DNA from: Cryptomeria japonica
Taxonomy: Eukaryota; Streptophyta; Pinopsida; Cupressales; Cupressaceae
Direction: 5' to 3'
Assembly (NCBI RefSeq): GCF_030272615.1
Contig: NC_081409.1
Span: 915,473,340 to 915,537,339, forward strand
DNA: 64,000 nt
Shown here one piece after another: positions 11,100 through 22,563 of the stretch; the stretch's first letter is position 1, and each line of letters starts with the position of its first letter. A model generated the notes under the pieces. The model was not told the DNA's origin and did not search any database. It worked only from the letters and a program-made list of their open reading frames with translations. A program made the translations under genes and the position numbers.

Positions 11100-11757
11100 A
11101 GATCTAGTATTGCTCACAACTAATGCATTCTAGCATTACTTCAGTCTTCTCTATCTCTCTAAGTTACAACTCGATCTTCTCTCATAAGATCATTCTCCAC
11201 TTCCACCTTAAACCCTAGCTTAACATAAACCCTATTCGCAACTTCTTCAACAACACAAAAACCCTAGACATTATGTCCTTTTAAAGGAATCTTATTTCAT
11301 GTCGGTCCAATAGGATTACATTACAATTTCCTAGGTTCAATGCATCTAGACATACTCAGTAATATGACACAAGAATCATTGTCAATGTGTCGGCACCGTC
11401 AAACAATCGGTGGATTGGTAACTCATCACAAAATGCCGGTTGGTAACTCATCACAGAGTGTTACCGGTTCATACAAAATGCCAGTTGTCAGTTTGACAAA
11501 AATGAAGACTAGTAAGAATGTGTTGTGCCACTTTGCTCCCTCATACCGCTTGTGATCTGTGAACCACTTGGGGTCATCATGCCACTTCAGACCAAGAAAC
11601 ACATTCTACAAAAACACTACTAGTCTAAAGACTAGAATACAACATACCAGTTGGAACAAATACCGGTTGAGCATGAGCTCATACATATAAAGGGGATCTC
11701 AATACAAGTGTGTGTCCGTCAACGACAATCACATCATAAACATAAAAAATGCCAACA

Positions 11758-11771
11758 ATCTCCCCCTTTGG
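11758..11771 (-). other. polypurine tract of the SIRE-like element
   Basis: Minus strand CCAAAGGGGGAGAT lies directly before the LTR start TGTTGGC. This is the polypurine tract and junction I know from SIRE/Maximus copia elements. Similar C-rich stretches recur to 12060. Confidence 0.8.
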
Positions 11772-12109
11772 CATTGGTGGCAACACTTAGGAAAATAAAA
11801 TTTTGACATCTAAGTGTTTTACAACAAAAACTTGCCATTAACAAAATTGCTCCCCCTAAGCATATACACTATCCCTTAATCAATAGAGTGTATAGAAATT
11901 TTGCATTCAAAGCATAATCATCAAAGCATATAGCATATATCAAAATTTCAAAATAGATACTTCTCCCTCTGATATACTTCTCCCCCTAATATATCAAAAT
12001 TTCAAAATTTTAAGACCATCAAAATTTTAAAACCATATACTTCTCCCCCTTTGCCAACAATGACAAAGTACCACTGCAAAAACCTATTTCCATATATATA
12101 TAAAAGAGT

Positions 12110-15100
12110 TTATGACAATAATGAATAACACTTGTCAAAAACCACTTTGTAGTCCTGCAAAAATTGTTTCATGGAGAGAGACAAGGACTCAAGTAGGGAG
12201 GTCACCACTTCCTTCTCTGTCTGCATTTGTGATACCTGTTCCTCCATGGCATCTGTTGTGCTCAGTTCTTGAGTGACTGTTAGGGCATCCAGGTTCAGAT
12301 AGCATTTCTGGAGAATTTGCAGTCGTGGAAGTAATACCAGTTGAAGTTCCTGCAAATCCCTAGACCTTGTGCTGATCTCTTGCTCTATCTTGGCTGACTG
12401 GATCTGGAACTGATGAATGGTTTGCCCATATGCTGCAAAGGAGTCGTAAGGAGTCTTGAATGTGCTCAAGTAGGACTATAAGTCCGTTTGAAGCTGTTGC
12501 TTCTTGGCTAGCACATCATCGCAGAATAGATGAGGTTGACAGATTTTGCTGAGTAGCAAGTTTCCCTCATCCAGAGCACTCCTTATGTTCTTTTGATCCT
12601 TTGACAGTTCAGTCCTAAGCTCATTCAATTTCTTCACCAGAGCAACATTAAGAGCCTTTTGGTGCTCTTTCTTTACATTGGCCTCAACTGCTTCTTCTAG
12701 GCTCTGCACCTGATCATCCACTACAGTACACAGAAGTTTGAGTTGTGCTAGTGATGAATCAGTGTTAGGAAGATTAGTACCGGGGATTAAACCGGTAAGT
12801 GCATCTATAGCTGCCTGAATGATGTCTTGTTCCTTTTTCTTGCGAATTATCTCAAGGCACTCTTGAGAAACCTTGATGCTCTGCATAAGCTCCGAGTCGC
12901 TTGTAGATTGGAGATCGATAGGACTAGAAAGATCAACCGGTGAGGGTTGACTTCCGGTTGCCTTCGGAGTCTCCAACTGAGAGCATTTTGCCGCTTCACG
13001 TTCCTTGGCTTCTTCAGCTTTCTTCTTTTCTGCTTCTCTTCTCTTCTCTTCGTCCTTGTCTTCTTCTACCTTTTTCTTCTCCTATGCTCTCTTCTTCTAC
13101 TCTTCCTTTTCTTCTTCTTCCCTCTTCTTCTTCTCTTCATCTTCCTTTTTCTTCTTTTCTTCCTCTTCCTTCTTCTTTTCTTCCTCTTCCTTCTTCCTCT
13201 TCTCCTCTTCTTTCTTCTTCTTTTCTTCCTCTTCCTTCTTCCTTTGTTCTTCCTCTTCCTTCTTCCTCTTTTCTTCTTCTTCCTTCTTCTTCTTTTCTTC
13301 CATGTCCTCATCTTTTTTCTTTTTCCTTTCTTCTTCTTGCTTCTTCTTCTCTTCATCTTTTCTTTTCTCCTCTTCCTCTTTCTTTTCCTCTTCCTCCTTT
13401 TTTTGTTTCTCATCTTCATCCTTCTTCTTTTTCTCTTCTTCCTTGTCTTTTGCCGTTTGCTGTGTGTCCATAGCTTTTTCACCACCCTAATTGGCCTGTT
13501 GCCCCTGTTTAGTTCCCTTAGAAGGTATGTCATGAGTGACATCTTCTATATCTAGGGCATCGACATCTATGGTGTCAATTGGTTCCTCCACTAGGTTTCC
13601 TTCCTCATCAAAAACTTCATCCGGTTTGGAAATAACCGGTTCCTTTCCCACTTGGAGGTTGGCCATTCGAGCTTTGTGTGAGCTGATAGCATGGGCCATG
13701 TGTTGATGTGTATCCTTTTCTACATCATCAACTCTCCCTTCCAACAACCAAAGTCTTCTTCTCCTTGTGAAGAAGAGACCTTTATTTTGAACTAATACAT
13801 CAAATAATTCTGAATTTGAGAGTTCAGGGAAGTAATGTACAAAAATGTTCTCCCTAATCTCTTGTTCCTTTTCAATGGCAATGCACCATTTGTTATCCAA
13901 TTCTTTAAACAATGAATCCGGTGTCTAAGATTTAATCTCTGATGGTGACCGGTCATTTTTGCATAAATAAAGAATGATTTCCTGCAGTACTTCATCTTTT
14001 TCTTCACTATTGAAATCATCATAATAATCAATTAAATCATGAAGTAACTTTCTCCTAATATTCTTTACTATTCTTTGACACTGTGTCAAAGGTTTGTAAG
14101 AGGAGATATCTATATTTACCGATGCAGATGTTGCCGGTTCATTCTTCTTCACCTTCTTGGTCTGTCTAGCCTTCTTTGGTTGTTCATCAGACTCAATTTC
14201 TTCAGAGTCCAGTTCATTTGCCTTAGTCTTCCTCTTTCTTTCGAAGACTTTTGCCGGTGTTACCTCTGGTTTCTTCTTTGCCAGTGACCGCTTGGTCACT
14301 CTTGGAGTCTCAGTGGTAGCTGGTGTTGATGCCGCAAGCACTACCTTAGCTTTCTTGGCTGCCGGTTCTTTTCCCTTTTTCACCGATGGTTCTTCAACCG
14401 GTGCGATCCTCTCCAAGTAGGTTTCGGTTCACTTCACCTTTGGATCAAGAGGCAAGGCAATAAGGGTTGAAGCATACCCTTCCAGCATGTCAAACATGAC
14501 CTCATAGCCCATAGGCTCCACTTCCTCCATTCTAGGCTCAACAGCCTCCATTAGACATTTGTCCACCTGAATAGTGAAACAGATGTCATCTGCATACTTC
14601 TTCACTATGTCACCTGAGATTCACATCCTTTGACTCATCTTTCTTCTGAACTCATCAAAGTATTTGTTCAATATCTCAGGGTAGCCGGTTCCAATAGCTT
14701 GCACACTTTCCTTTATCTGCTTGGTTACCGGTTGGTCAAGGGACCACTAGACATCTCCTACACCCGGAAAGTAGCCTTGGAAATAGAAAAACAACCCTAC
14801 CAATAGTTGTCCAAACTTAAATCTCAGTCAATTGTCCTTTTTGATTGCCTTGAGATTTAACAGGAGTTGCCTTTGCATACCGGTGCATAAGTCAAATGAT
14901 TTATCCTCTATAATCATCTGGTAAGTGGCATTTACCACTGCAGTAGATACATAATTAATCCTGCTGGCTGAGAATGTCCTATAGCCTATCACCATGCAGG
15001 CGTATTTTACCAGTTCATCCTTGATAGGATTAACTATCATACCTCGTGAATCACTTGTCGAACTGGTGAGCTTGGTCATTTCCATTTTGCTTACCGTTCT

Positions 15101-15535
15101 CAGGGCTGGCACTTCCCCTGTGTTGCAGAAACCGGTGACTGCATGAATTGCCTCAGGCATGATATCATACGTTCTCTCTAGGTACATCTTGTCACCATGG
15201 AGTCTGCTCAAGATGATTCTGATGTGATCCTCTATGAAATCTTCTAGAAAATACACCGCATTATGGAGTTTCTTCTTCTCTAAGATACTGAACTCCGGTT
15301 TGATCCTTTTGTCCTTTCTGCAAAATAGACCTAATTGAGTATGAATGGCTAAGGACCCTAGGTCTTCTATCTTGCAATCAATATAGTCTGAAATTCCTTC
15401 TTCGACTATGACTCTAGCTGGAACTTGTGACAAAGCATTATATTTGCCCTTTCTTTGAATGAAATTTTCTGACTCAATAGATGTGCTTGAACTGGTATGA
15501 GATGCGGAATCCATTGAAGAGTATTTCAAGAACAC
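12110..15535 (-). pseudogene. env-position region of the SIRE-like copia, Lys/Glu-rich coiled coil
   Basis: A chain of minus-strand frames with a common style: 15535-14828, 14416-13925, 13912-13487, 13471-13097, 12976-12476 and 12469-12110. It lies between copia-type coding sequence and the polypurine tract/3' LTR, the place where SIRE/Maximus elements carry an extra 'env-like' frame. The first piece may begin at MDSASHTSSS. The middle (13097-13471) is almost pure Lys/Glu/Asp, a long charged helix. The last two pieces are heptad-like (LEEAVEANVKKEHQKALNVA). No signal peptide or membrane segment is seen. I do not recognise the first piece (KDKRIKPEFSILEKKKLHNA). Broken, about four or five interruptions. 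Confidence 0.55.
13066..13480. repeat. CTT/TTC-rich low-complexity tract (codes Lys/Glu on the minus strand)
   Basis: About 400 bases of (TTC/CTT/CCT)n on the + strand. It makes open frames on both strands: Phe/Leu/Ser on +, Lys/Arg or Lys/Glu on -. The Lys/Glu minus frame agrees with its neighbours; the plus frames are by-products. Confidence 0.9.
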
Positions 15536-16072
15536 AAAAAATACCTTTCAAATGCGAATTTAGGCCTACCTGATTCTGCTTTACTTCACTCTCCGTCGGA
15601 TGCCAAATCACCGCTTTGAGTTCTCCACTACCGCTTGCAAACTATATTTGAATCTCTTTCAAAGCTCTCCAATTTCTCAAAATCTAAGCTCAAATCGCCT
15701 TTTCTTCACTCTGCACTTGAAAACTTTTATTTGCTCAAAAAATAGATAGTGAGAAATGATTTAAAAATTGCATTTATACATGTCTCTCACCTACCATCAT
15801 TAATGCTCCTATATTAGGGCGTAAACCCTAATTTGCCTCTTTACCGTTTCCGGTCTTCTGCCAAGCGACAGGTGTAGAATATCGGTTAAGGTCTTTTACC
15901 GGTGTTAACTGGGAGTTCGAAAGCATTTTTCTGTTTTCTCGTGATGTTGTGATCAAGTTCTCCGTGTATCTGAAGGATCCCCAATAAGAGAACCCGCAGA
16001 CTCAAGTGTCTGTCAAGCCCAACGAGGTCTAGGTGGAGGTGGAGAATGAGGCTCCTCAAATGCAAGTGGACC
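15536..16072. other. junction between SIRE-like and second copia sequence
   Basis: No gene seen. CCGGT motifs typical of the SIRE-like block continue to about 15905. From about 16020 the sequence reads as downstream copia pol. The exact join is not visible. No target duplication or LTR was found here, so a simple insertion is not shown. Confidence 0.45.
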
Positions 16073-16375
16073 CTACAGAAGTGTAACCCTGTGAGTCAGA
16101 GTTGAAGGAGTCTCATCATCTGAATCACTAACATCACTATCCATAATGGAGGAAGGTGGAGGAGGTAGAGAGGCTAAGCTAGGAGAGCTTTCCTCAAAGT
16201 GAACACTCCTCTCAATGAACACCTCATGTGTCTCTGGATCCATCAATCTGTATGCCTTAACACCCTCAGGATATCCAACAAATATGCAAGGTCGACTTTG
16301 TGGTTCCAATGCCTTGTGTTTTTGTGGAGGTATGCGAGCCCATGCTGGACACCCAAAGACTCTGAAATGTCTCAC
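16073..16375 (-). pseudogene. copia integrase C-terminal side piece
   Basis: FRVFGCPAWARIPPQKHKAL, then CIFVGYPEGVKAYRLMDPET and SVHFEE. This is the conserved stretch between the copia integrase core and reverse transcriptase. It belongs to the same element as the frame at 16565-18484. Confidence 0.85.
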
Positions 16376-16564
16376 AATCAGTTTCCTACCAGCCTAAGCT
16401 TCAAAAGGAGTAATACCTTGCAAAGCTTTGTGAGGAATCCGATTCTGGATGTGTGTGGCACAACTGATAGCCTCTGCCCAAAAGGTGGGATCAAGAGAAC
16501 GTGCATGTATCATACAACTAGCTATTTCTTTGAGAGTTCTATTCTTGCATTCTACAACCTCGTT

Positions 16565-18484
16565 CTAATGTGGAGTGTATGCTACAAAATGCTGAAGATC
16601 AATCCCCTCAAATGTACAAAAATCCTCAAGTCTTTTGTTCACATATTCCCTTCCATTATCTGTGCGAAGAATCTTGACCACTTTCCCAGATTGCTTCTCC
16701 GCACGAGTCTTGAAGTCCTGAAATCTGTCAAATACTTCACTCTTATGAATGAGAAAGTAGACCCAAGTGAAGCGGGAGTAGTCATCAATGAAGGTAAGAA
16801 CATAGCGGGCCTTACTAAATGAAGGTGCTGGAAATGGACCTGCTACATCGTTGTGAACAAGTTGAAGAACTTCCAAAGCTCTCCAAGTTTTCCCTTTATC
16901 AAACTTCTCTTCGGGATGCTTGCCCATGGAACAACCTGAACATACACCCTCTGAAAAACTGATTCGAGGTAGACCTATGACCATGTCTTTAGTGCTGAGT
17001 TGCTGAAGATAGCGGTAGTTGAGGTGACCAAACCGCTCATGCCATAGCTTACTTTCTGAATTTGAATGAGTAAGCAAGGCCCTAGAAGGTGAACTTGGCA
17101 CAAAGTGGGAGAATGAATAAAGCCTTGAGTTGTCATTGACTTGTCCCATTGCTACCAAGGCATCATCATCAAGTTCCTTTACCACAACTGAATCTGGTGT
17201 AAACTCAACCTTTTTCCCATTCCCATAGTGAGTGATTTGGTAGATGGAGAGAAGGTTGGTAGACAAGTTAGGAACATAGAGAACATTCTCAAATGTTCCA
17301 TTGTCCATGTCAACTGAACCTTTCCCTTCAACCTCTACTTGTGTATCATCACCTATGTAAATGTGAGGTACCTTAGATGGCTCCAATGAAGAAAACTGCT
17401 CCTTTGTAGAACCCATGTGATATGAGGCACCCGAGTCAAGTATCCATTGATGTGAAGAACCTGTTGTAGCCACAAATGCTTGCCCTTTTCCCTTAGACTG
17501 TGAGGAAGAGGAAGGAGATGAATCCTTCTTTGTGTAGGCAGATGGCAAGTTGATGTTGTTTTTCTTAAGAAGATTGGTTAACTCATCAACTTGCTTTGCG
17601 TGGCATCGATGCTCATCATGACCATACTTCTTGCAATATGCACAAGTTGGTTTATCCTTCTTAGGTGGTGTCCCCTTCTTGGAAGAGGATGAAAAATCGC
17701 CTTGGGATGGAGAGGATGATTGTCCTTTTTCCTGGTGTGGCTTAGACTTAGAGTGCTTCTTCTTCTTGTTGGAATCTTTGCCTTGACTTCCTTGATTCCC
17801 TTGATTAGCCACCAAAGCCTTGGACTTTGAAGACTTGAGAAACCCCATTTTCAACAACTTAGATTGTTCCAATATTAACATTTCTATGAAAACATCAAAT
17901 GAAGGCATAACATAAGAACTCCCCACTATTAAACAATGAGTTTGGAAGCTAGACACACATGCTGCATATTCTGGTGCAAGCTTGTCCAACAAGTTGAATA
18001 TCAACTGAGCATCCTTTTTGTCAATTCCACAATCCTTAAGCTTTGCTCTTAGCTCATTTGCTTTGGTGACATAATCTTGGATTGTATCAAAACTCTTGGG
18101 ATCCAATTTGGTGAGCTCATTGTCAATCTGATAGCCTCTGATTTCATCAACTTGACCATACAATTTCTGAAACATATCCCAAGCCTCTTTGATTGTTTTA
18201 CACTTCTCAATGTGAAAAATGAGGTCATCTGATACATACTTGTGCAAGGTTCCAAGAGCCATACAATTCTTTGTGAGCCATTCTAATTGAGCATTTGGAT
18301 CAGCCTTAGGATCAGGTGGTGCTGTTATTGTTCCATCTATGTAATGTGTGAGACCCTTTTCCATTAATTTACTCCATACTTTAATTTTCCATGATGCATA
18401 ATTATGTGGAGTTAAATGTGGAAATTTATTGGGACTCATTGCAACAAAAATGGAAAGAGCACAAAGAGAGGCACAATCACACAA
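16565..18484 (-). CDS. copia gag-protease-integrase polyprotein (partial)
   Basis: 639 codons open. The likely start is the internal MSPNKFPHLTPHNYASWKIK at 18439, the usual copia gag opening. Gag (UBN2 type) runs to about residue 220. A CCHC zinc knuckle, CAYCKKYGHDEHRC, lies at about 281. The protease motif WILDSGASYHMG is at about 348. The pre-integrase zinc motif runs from HERFGHLNYRYL to CSGCSMGK at about 480-515. The integrase core has DVAGPF, FIDDYSRFTWVYFL and TDNGREY. Gag packages the RNA, the protease cuts the polyprotein and the integrase inserts the cDNA. Retroelement fossil with a long surviving frame, so it is younger than most neighbours. Confidence 0.9.
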   Translation of the reverse strand: MCDCASLCALSIFVAMSPNKFPHLTPHNYASWKIKVWSKLMEKGLTHYIDGTITAPPDPKADPNAQLEWLTKNCMALGTLHKYVSDDLIFHIEKCKTIKEAWDMFQKLYGQVDEIRGYQIDNELTKLDPKSFDTIQDYVTKANELRAKLKDCGIDKKDAQLIFNLLDKLAPEYAACVSSFQTHCLIVGSSYVMPSFDVFIEMLILEQSKLLKMGFLKSSKSKALVANQGNQGSQGKDSNKKKKHSKSKPHQEKGQSSSPSQGDFSSSSKKGTPPKKDKPTCAYCKKYGHDEHRCHAKQVDELTNLLKKNNINLPSAYTKKDSSPSSSSQSKGKGQAFVATTGSSHQWILDSGASYHMGSTKEQFSSLEPSKVPHIYIGDDTQVEVEGKGSVDMDNGTFENVLYVPNLSTNLLSIYQITHYGNGKKVEFTPDSVVVKELDDDALVAMGQVNDNSRLYSFSHFVPSSPSRALLTHSNSESKLWHERFGHLNYRYLQQLSTKDMVIGLPRISFSEGVCSGCSMGKHPEEKFDKGKTWRALEVLQLVHNDVAGPFPAPSFSKARYVLTFIDDYSRFTWVYFLIHKSEVFDRFQDFKTRAEKQSGKVVKILRTDNGREYVNKRLEDFCTFEGIDLQHFVAYTPH

Positions 18485-19908
18485 GACACCCCCCCAAATT
18501 CACTCAATCAAAGAATCCCCCCCAAATGTGACGATTTGACACTTTATAATTAGTGCGTATACAATGGGCCACTTGCAAAAAATGGCAAAGTGGACTTTTG
18601 ATTACAATTTTATAACTGACTCAATAAGGCCAAAAGAGACTCAAACTGATAATGCAAGAGATCTAACTAAGATCCAAGCAATTTACAAGTACCTAATAGG
18701 CCAAATAAGACCAATATCTGAAAGTACAATTTCTACTCAAAATCTCTAAAATTTGATCATAGATTATGAAAGTAGATGAAAAAATATGCACTTTCAAAAA
18801 AAAACGGCACTTGAAAAGGAGGTTGTATGAGCTCAAATGAGGCCTTTGAAGTTGCAGAATTGAGGATTGGATAGGTACAGCTGAAAGAATCTAAAAATTC
18901 TAAAAAACCTGTGCACCAAAATTAGAAAATAACCACACCACTGCAAAGATCATGAAATTTTAGCCCATTTCAAAAAAAATTGCACCAAAAAAGGAGCAAA
19001 AATGAGCAAGATATGGCCTTTCAAAGTTGGACTACAAAACTGAAAAGCTCAATGGAGAGGGGTCAAATTTTTTTCAAAAAACTACTGATGTGGCATTGAT
19101 GTTAGCAATTCACTAGATTAAATTTGATTCCCACCTGGCCATCACAAAAATGTCATCCCCCCGTGTGGCGTCCGTACTGTACGGATATGCTGATTGGGTG
19201 TGGTGACGTGGCCTACGGAGGTTGACCGCGGGCCAGTGGCCGCCTGCCACATGGCGGGCGTGGATTCCACCTATTTAGAGTCACTAGCGGAGAGAAGCGG
19301 TGCTGGAGGTTTTCGGCGGCCAGAAGTGGGGCGGCCGACGAAGTTCTTGAGCGGCCGGCGGGAGGTTCTGCTGCGGTGGGCGGGAACACGGCAGCGGCGG
19401 CAGCGATGGCTGGGTCCCGGCCAGCGGGAGACCTGGGCACTGGTGACTAAGGGGGTTGGTGGGAGTTTGGGCTACCGACGGGGAGACTGGTCGGCGCGGG
19501 TCCCAACGGCATGGTACACGGCTGTGGCGGGTACAACAGGTACGCCTGTGACCTACAGCGCACGCAGGGTACGGGGGGGTCTGCGGACCCCCAAACAATC
19601 CAAAAAATTTTTTTTTTTTTTTTTGATTTTTTTTTAATCACTTTTTTTTATTTTTCAATTTTTTTTTCGAAAAATAAATTTTTTTTTGAAATTTTTTTTC
19701 GAAATCTGTACGATAATAGCCAAAATGAGGAAAAAAAATTTCTCACCAAAATAGGACGACTTTCTAGTCGAAATTTATGGAAACGGCCTCCAGGATTCAA
19801 CGGTGATGTCCAAATCGCTGTATGACACCCCCAAAAAATGAAGATCCCCAAATCCGAAAATAGAAGCCTCCAAAGTGTCTCCAAAAAACTAATCAATGAA
19901 GCCCCAAT
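18485..19908 (-). other. copia leader with a GC-rich island and poly-T
   Basis: Untranslated leader between primer site and gag. 19140-19590 is strongly GC-rich (GGCGGGCG, GGCAGCGGCGGCAG), followed on the + strand by T-rich runs at 19608-19700. A block at 18560-18870 resembles 26890-27180 of the short copia at 25560 (shared ACGGCAC, TGAAAAGGAG, AAAGTGGACTT). Frames here on both strands have no recognisable product. Confidence 0.65.
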
Positions 19909-19921
19909 AGCTCTGATACCA
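19909..19921 (-). other. copia primer-binding site (tRNA-iMet)
   Basis: Minus strand TGGTATCAGAGCT, complementary to the 3' end of plant initiator tRNA-Met, directly next to the LTR. The exact match fixes the LTR border and the orientation. Confidence 0.95.
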
Positions 19922-20371
19922 TGTAGGATTTTTCCAAGATCAAGGGCACAATGAAAAGCATAAAAAGAGACAATAGAATGACAAGAACAAACTATATTTT
20001 CATCAATATGCAAAATGATCAACTGGATTAACCAATACAATGAATATAGGCCTGCTTATATAAGCAAGGCCATATGGATGTATGAGCACACAATTATGAC
20101 ATGTGGCTCAATGAGAAACAAGGGTAGGTAAGAAATACTAGGGGTAGGTAGGAGAAATAATATAATATTCCACAAGAGGTGGATGACCCACCGAATGTGG
20201 AGTGTAACAGCAAAATAAGACCACAAAAGGTGGAATTTCTCCTACAAGCTCTATCCCTATGTGCACTCTTCCCTAAGTGTCTCAAATCCAAACTACGAAG
20301 AGATGCATTATCCTAAGTTAACTTAAGTAAAGTGTAATAATATCCATAATGAATATTTATTTACACCAACA
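19922..20371 (-). mobile_element. copia 5' LTR, 450 bp
   Basis: Minus strand starts TGTTGGTGTAAATAAATATT and ends AAAATCCTACA. It is the same family as the LTRs at 25560, 27587 and 39039, sharing GGGTAGGTAG, ATTCCAC and AACTTAAGTAAAGTGTAATA blocks. A TATA-like tract lies on the minus strand at about 20055. Confidence 0.9.
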
Positions 20372-20380
20372 AATTGCTTG

Positions 20381-21849
20381 TCTTATGTCCTTTCCTTGAT
20401 GGAAGTCGCAATGTTCAGTATCCCTCCACCATGAAGGTTTAACTTGAGGTTCATAATTTGATGTTTTGGGCAAGGTCACTAGATTTTGAGAAACCAACTG
20501 ACGTAACACTATTTCGATGGGTTCCCCTAAGGGAGTGTATGTTCTTTTGGTTTAAAATTTTGTTGACGCTGTTTGGGTTCTTCTTGAGATGCGTTGTGGC
20601 CTTGATTTGAAGGAGCAACTATGTTATTCTTGGGTGTGGGGAACCCCATCATTGAAGATGTTTTTGTTTTTGTTCCAGAAGTTAGGATTATCACTATTGA
20701 AGCATGGGCGAGGGCCATCCTTTGGTTCATTGTATATCTTGATAAGCCCTTTTTTTATGAGAGCCCGTTCACACTTTAAACCTTTGGTGATCATGTCATT
20801 GAAGGAATCTATGTCTTTTACGTCTAGGTGAAATTCCATTTCATCATTTAAGTTGGAAATAAATATTTCCACCAATTCTTGTTCAGGTAATTGAAGAGAA
20901 CGTTTGCTAGACATCCAATGCCATCGTTGTAGAAAGACTGAAAATAGCTCACCTAGTTTTTCTTTAGTGTTACATAGATCAGCCATTGTGATATCACGTT
21001 CAATGTTGTGTGAGTAATGTGTCAGGAACTTCTGGATGAGTTCTTCAAAGGTCCTAATGCCACCTGGTAATCAGGAAACCATGATGTGGTTGTTCCTCCC
21101 AAAATTTGGGGAAAAAGATGCATTAGGTATGTATCCTCGTATGCCACTTCTAGGCATGCTAAATGGAATTCTCTAACATGATCACAAGGATCTCCTTTTC
21201 CTCTATACTTTTCAAACTTGGGTGTTTCAAACCCTCATGGAAAAGGTGGGATATGAAGATTCCTATCAAAGGGATAGGGAGAAATGTCATTGAGTGAAAA
21301 TTGATTGGTTTTTACACCACTATGAAGTTGTTGGGTGAGATTTTCAACTTGTTGCCGCAACATGTCTATTTCATTTGGAGGAGGAGGAGGTGGGGGATTA
21401 CCTTGATGAAGGTTGTATCTAATGTGATCTCATCCTCTTTCATCCTCATTACGAATTTGGTGTTATGATGCTTGTCTTAGTTGTGCAACATCAAAGTCAG
21501 AAGGTAGTTTGGCTCCCTCTTGAGCAAGTCTCAAAAAGTGAGCATCAACATTGCTCCTGAGTATTTCATCAAAAAGTATATTAAAGAGAGGGTTGTGTTG
21601 TGCCCTTTCTATTACCGCAAGAGTAGGAGTACTTGGGTTGTCATCATTTACATTTCCTCCAAGGGCTTCTTGAAATTCATTGATATTTTCCTCTTCTTCC
21701 TCTTCAATTTCTTGTTGTCTAGATCTGGACCTGGTATGAGCCATTTTGTTTATAAGTTTTTGTTGAAGCTTGATGAAAATGATGATGAGTTGTTGATGGA
21801 ATGAAAGATTGATGTTTGGTGAAATGCTTTGCATACAAATCCCTGACAC
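20381..21849 (-). pseudogene. Tat-type gypsy gag
   Basis: The N-terminus is probably MAHTRSRSRQQEIEEEEEEN at 21744, acid-rich. The capsid part has FSVFLQRWHWM, LPEQELVEIFISNLNDEMEF and MITKGLKCERALIKKGLIKI, the retrotransposon gag pattern. A downstream WWRDTEHCDFHQGK resembles the zinc-knuckle region. The copia LTR at 20371 cuts it there. Broken, about two or three interruptions. Confidence 0.8.
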
Positions 21850-22179
21850 TTAAAGGTAGATGTTACCAAAGTTTTTTCTTGAATTGCTTGTTGTGTTGGT
21901 TTGACAAAGTTTGATGTGATAAGATATAGAGAAATCTGAGATGTATTACAAACTCAACTACCTAGTAATGAGAGGATGCACTCAGAGACTATTTTTAACC
22001 TATGTAGAAATGCCTCTTAGGATGAGTTTATCCTAGATGTCGAGACACTCTAAAAAGGGATGTATTGTGTTTGATTCAAGCAATATCTAAAGAGAACTTA
22101 GAATAAAAACCTCTTGATGTTTTTGAGAGTTGAAATGGATTGATGATGTGTGAATGGGGTATGGATGGAATTTTTAACT

Positions 22180-22563
22180 TCAATAGAAACTTTGTGTTAT
22201 ATAAGGAATAAACTCTTCCTCTTCCCTTTCAGGGGTTGGTGGTTCTTCTCGAGCTACGTTGTATGTGATACAAATGTCTAGAAAGAAGTCAGGGTTGATC
22301 TTGCCTCCTTTGTTTTTGTGATAACTCAAAGCTCTATATTGCATAAAAGCTCTGCGGTTCAATGACTCTTGATCAAATTCATTTGATTTCCCTTGAAGAT
22401 AAAGACGCATGTGATGCAAGAAGACTCTATGAGAGACAAAGATTTGTATATTAAGATAGAAGAATTTATTCCTTTTGATTAAAGCCTTTGAGCTCAATGG
22501 TCTTCTTTCCAAGTTGACATGCTGATGAAGATTCTTCTTTCTCAAGATGTGAAGAATGGTCAT
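22180..22563 (-). pseudogene. unrecognised frame upstream of gypsy gag
   Basis: 127 open codons on the same strand as the gag and just upstream of it, with QYRALSYHKNKGGKINPDFF and an acid-rich end (EREEEEF). I know no matching domain. It is probably an extra frame in the element's leader, or chance. Confidence 0.35.

Larger units (their letters stand above)
9155..11757 (-). mobile_element. SIRE/Maximus-like copia LTR, split by a gypsy solo LTR
   Basis: On the minus strand the LTR starts TGTTGGCATT at 11757, directly after a polypurine tract, and ends ...CTAATTCA at about 9155. Without the 1462-bp solo LTR and one target copy it is about 1.14 kb, the size I know for SIRE/Maximus LTRs. The polypurine tract on its right makes it a 3' LTR. 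The left end is less sure. Confidence 0.65.
16073..20371 (-). mobile_element. Ty1/copia retrotransposon with 5' LTR, gag-protease-integrase
   Basis: Right to left: 5' LTR (20371-19922), tRNA-iMet primer site (19921-19909), a 1.4-kb leader, a long open gag-protease-integrase frame (18484-16565) and a further integrase-side piece (16375-16073). Reverse transcriptase, RNase H and 3' LTR are not seen in the window, so it is broken; the coding part present has about one or two breaks. The right LTR end abuts gypsy gag sequence, so this copia inserted into that gypsy. Confidence 0.85.

Noticed and set aside
12940-13555. Long + strand frames rich in Ser/Phe/Leu
   Set aside because: They are read-through of the CTT/TTC tract. 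The minus-strand Lys/Glu reading agrees with its neighbours, and the plus frames have no other support.
19194-19641. GC-rich frames on both strands
   Set aside because: High GC removes stop codons; no domain, and the place is the untranslated leader of the copia.
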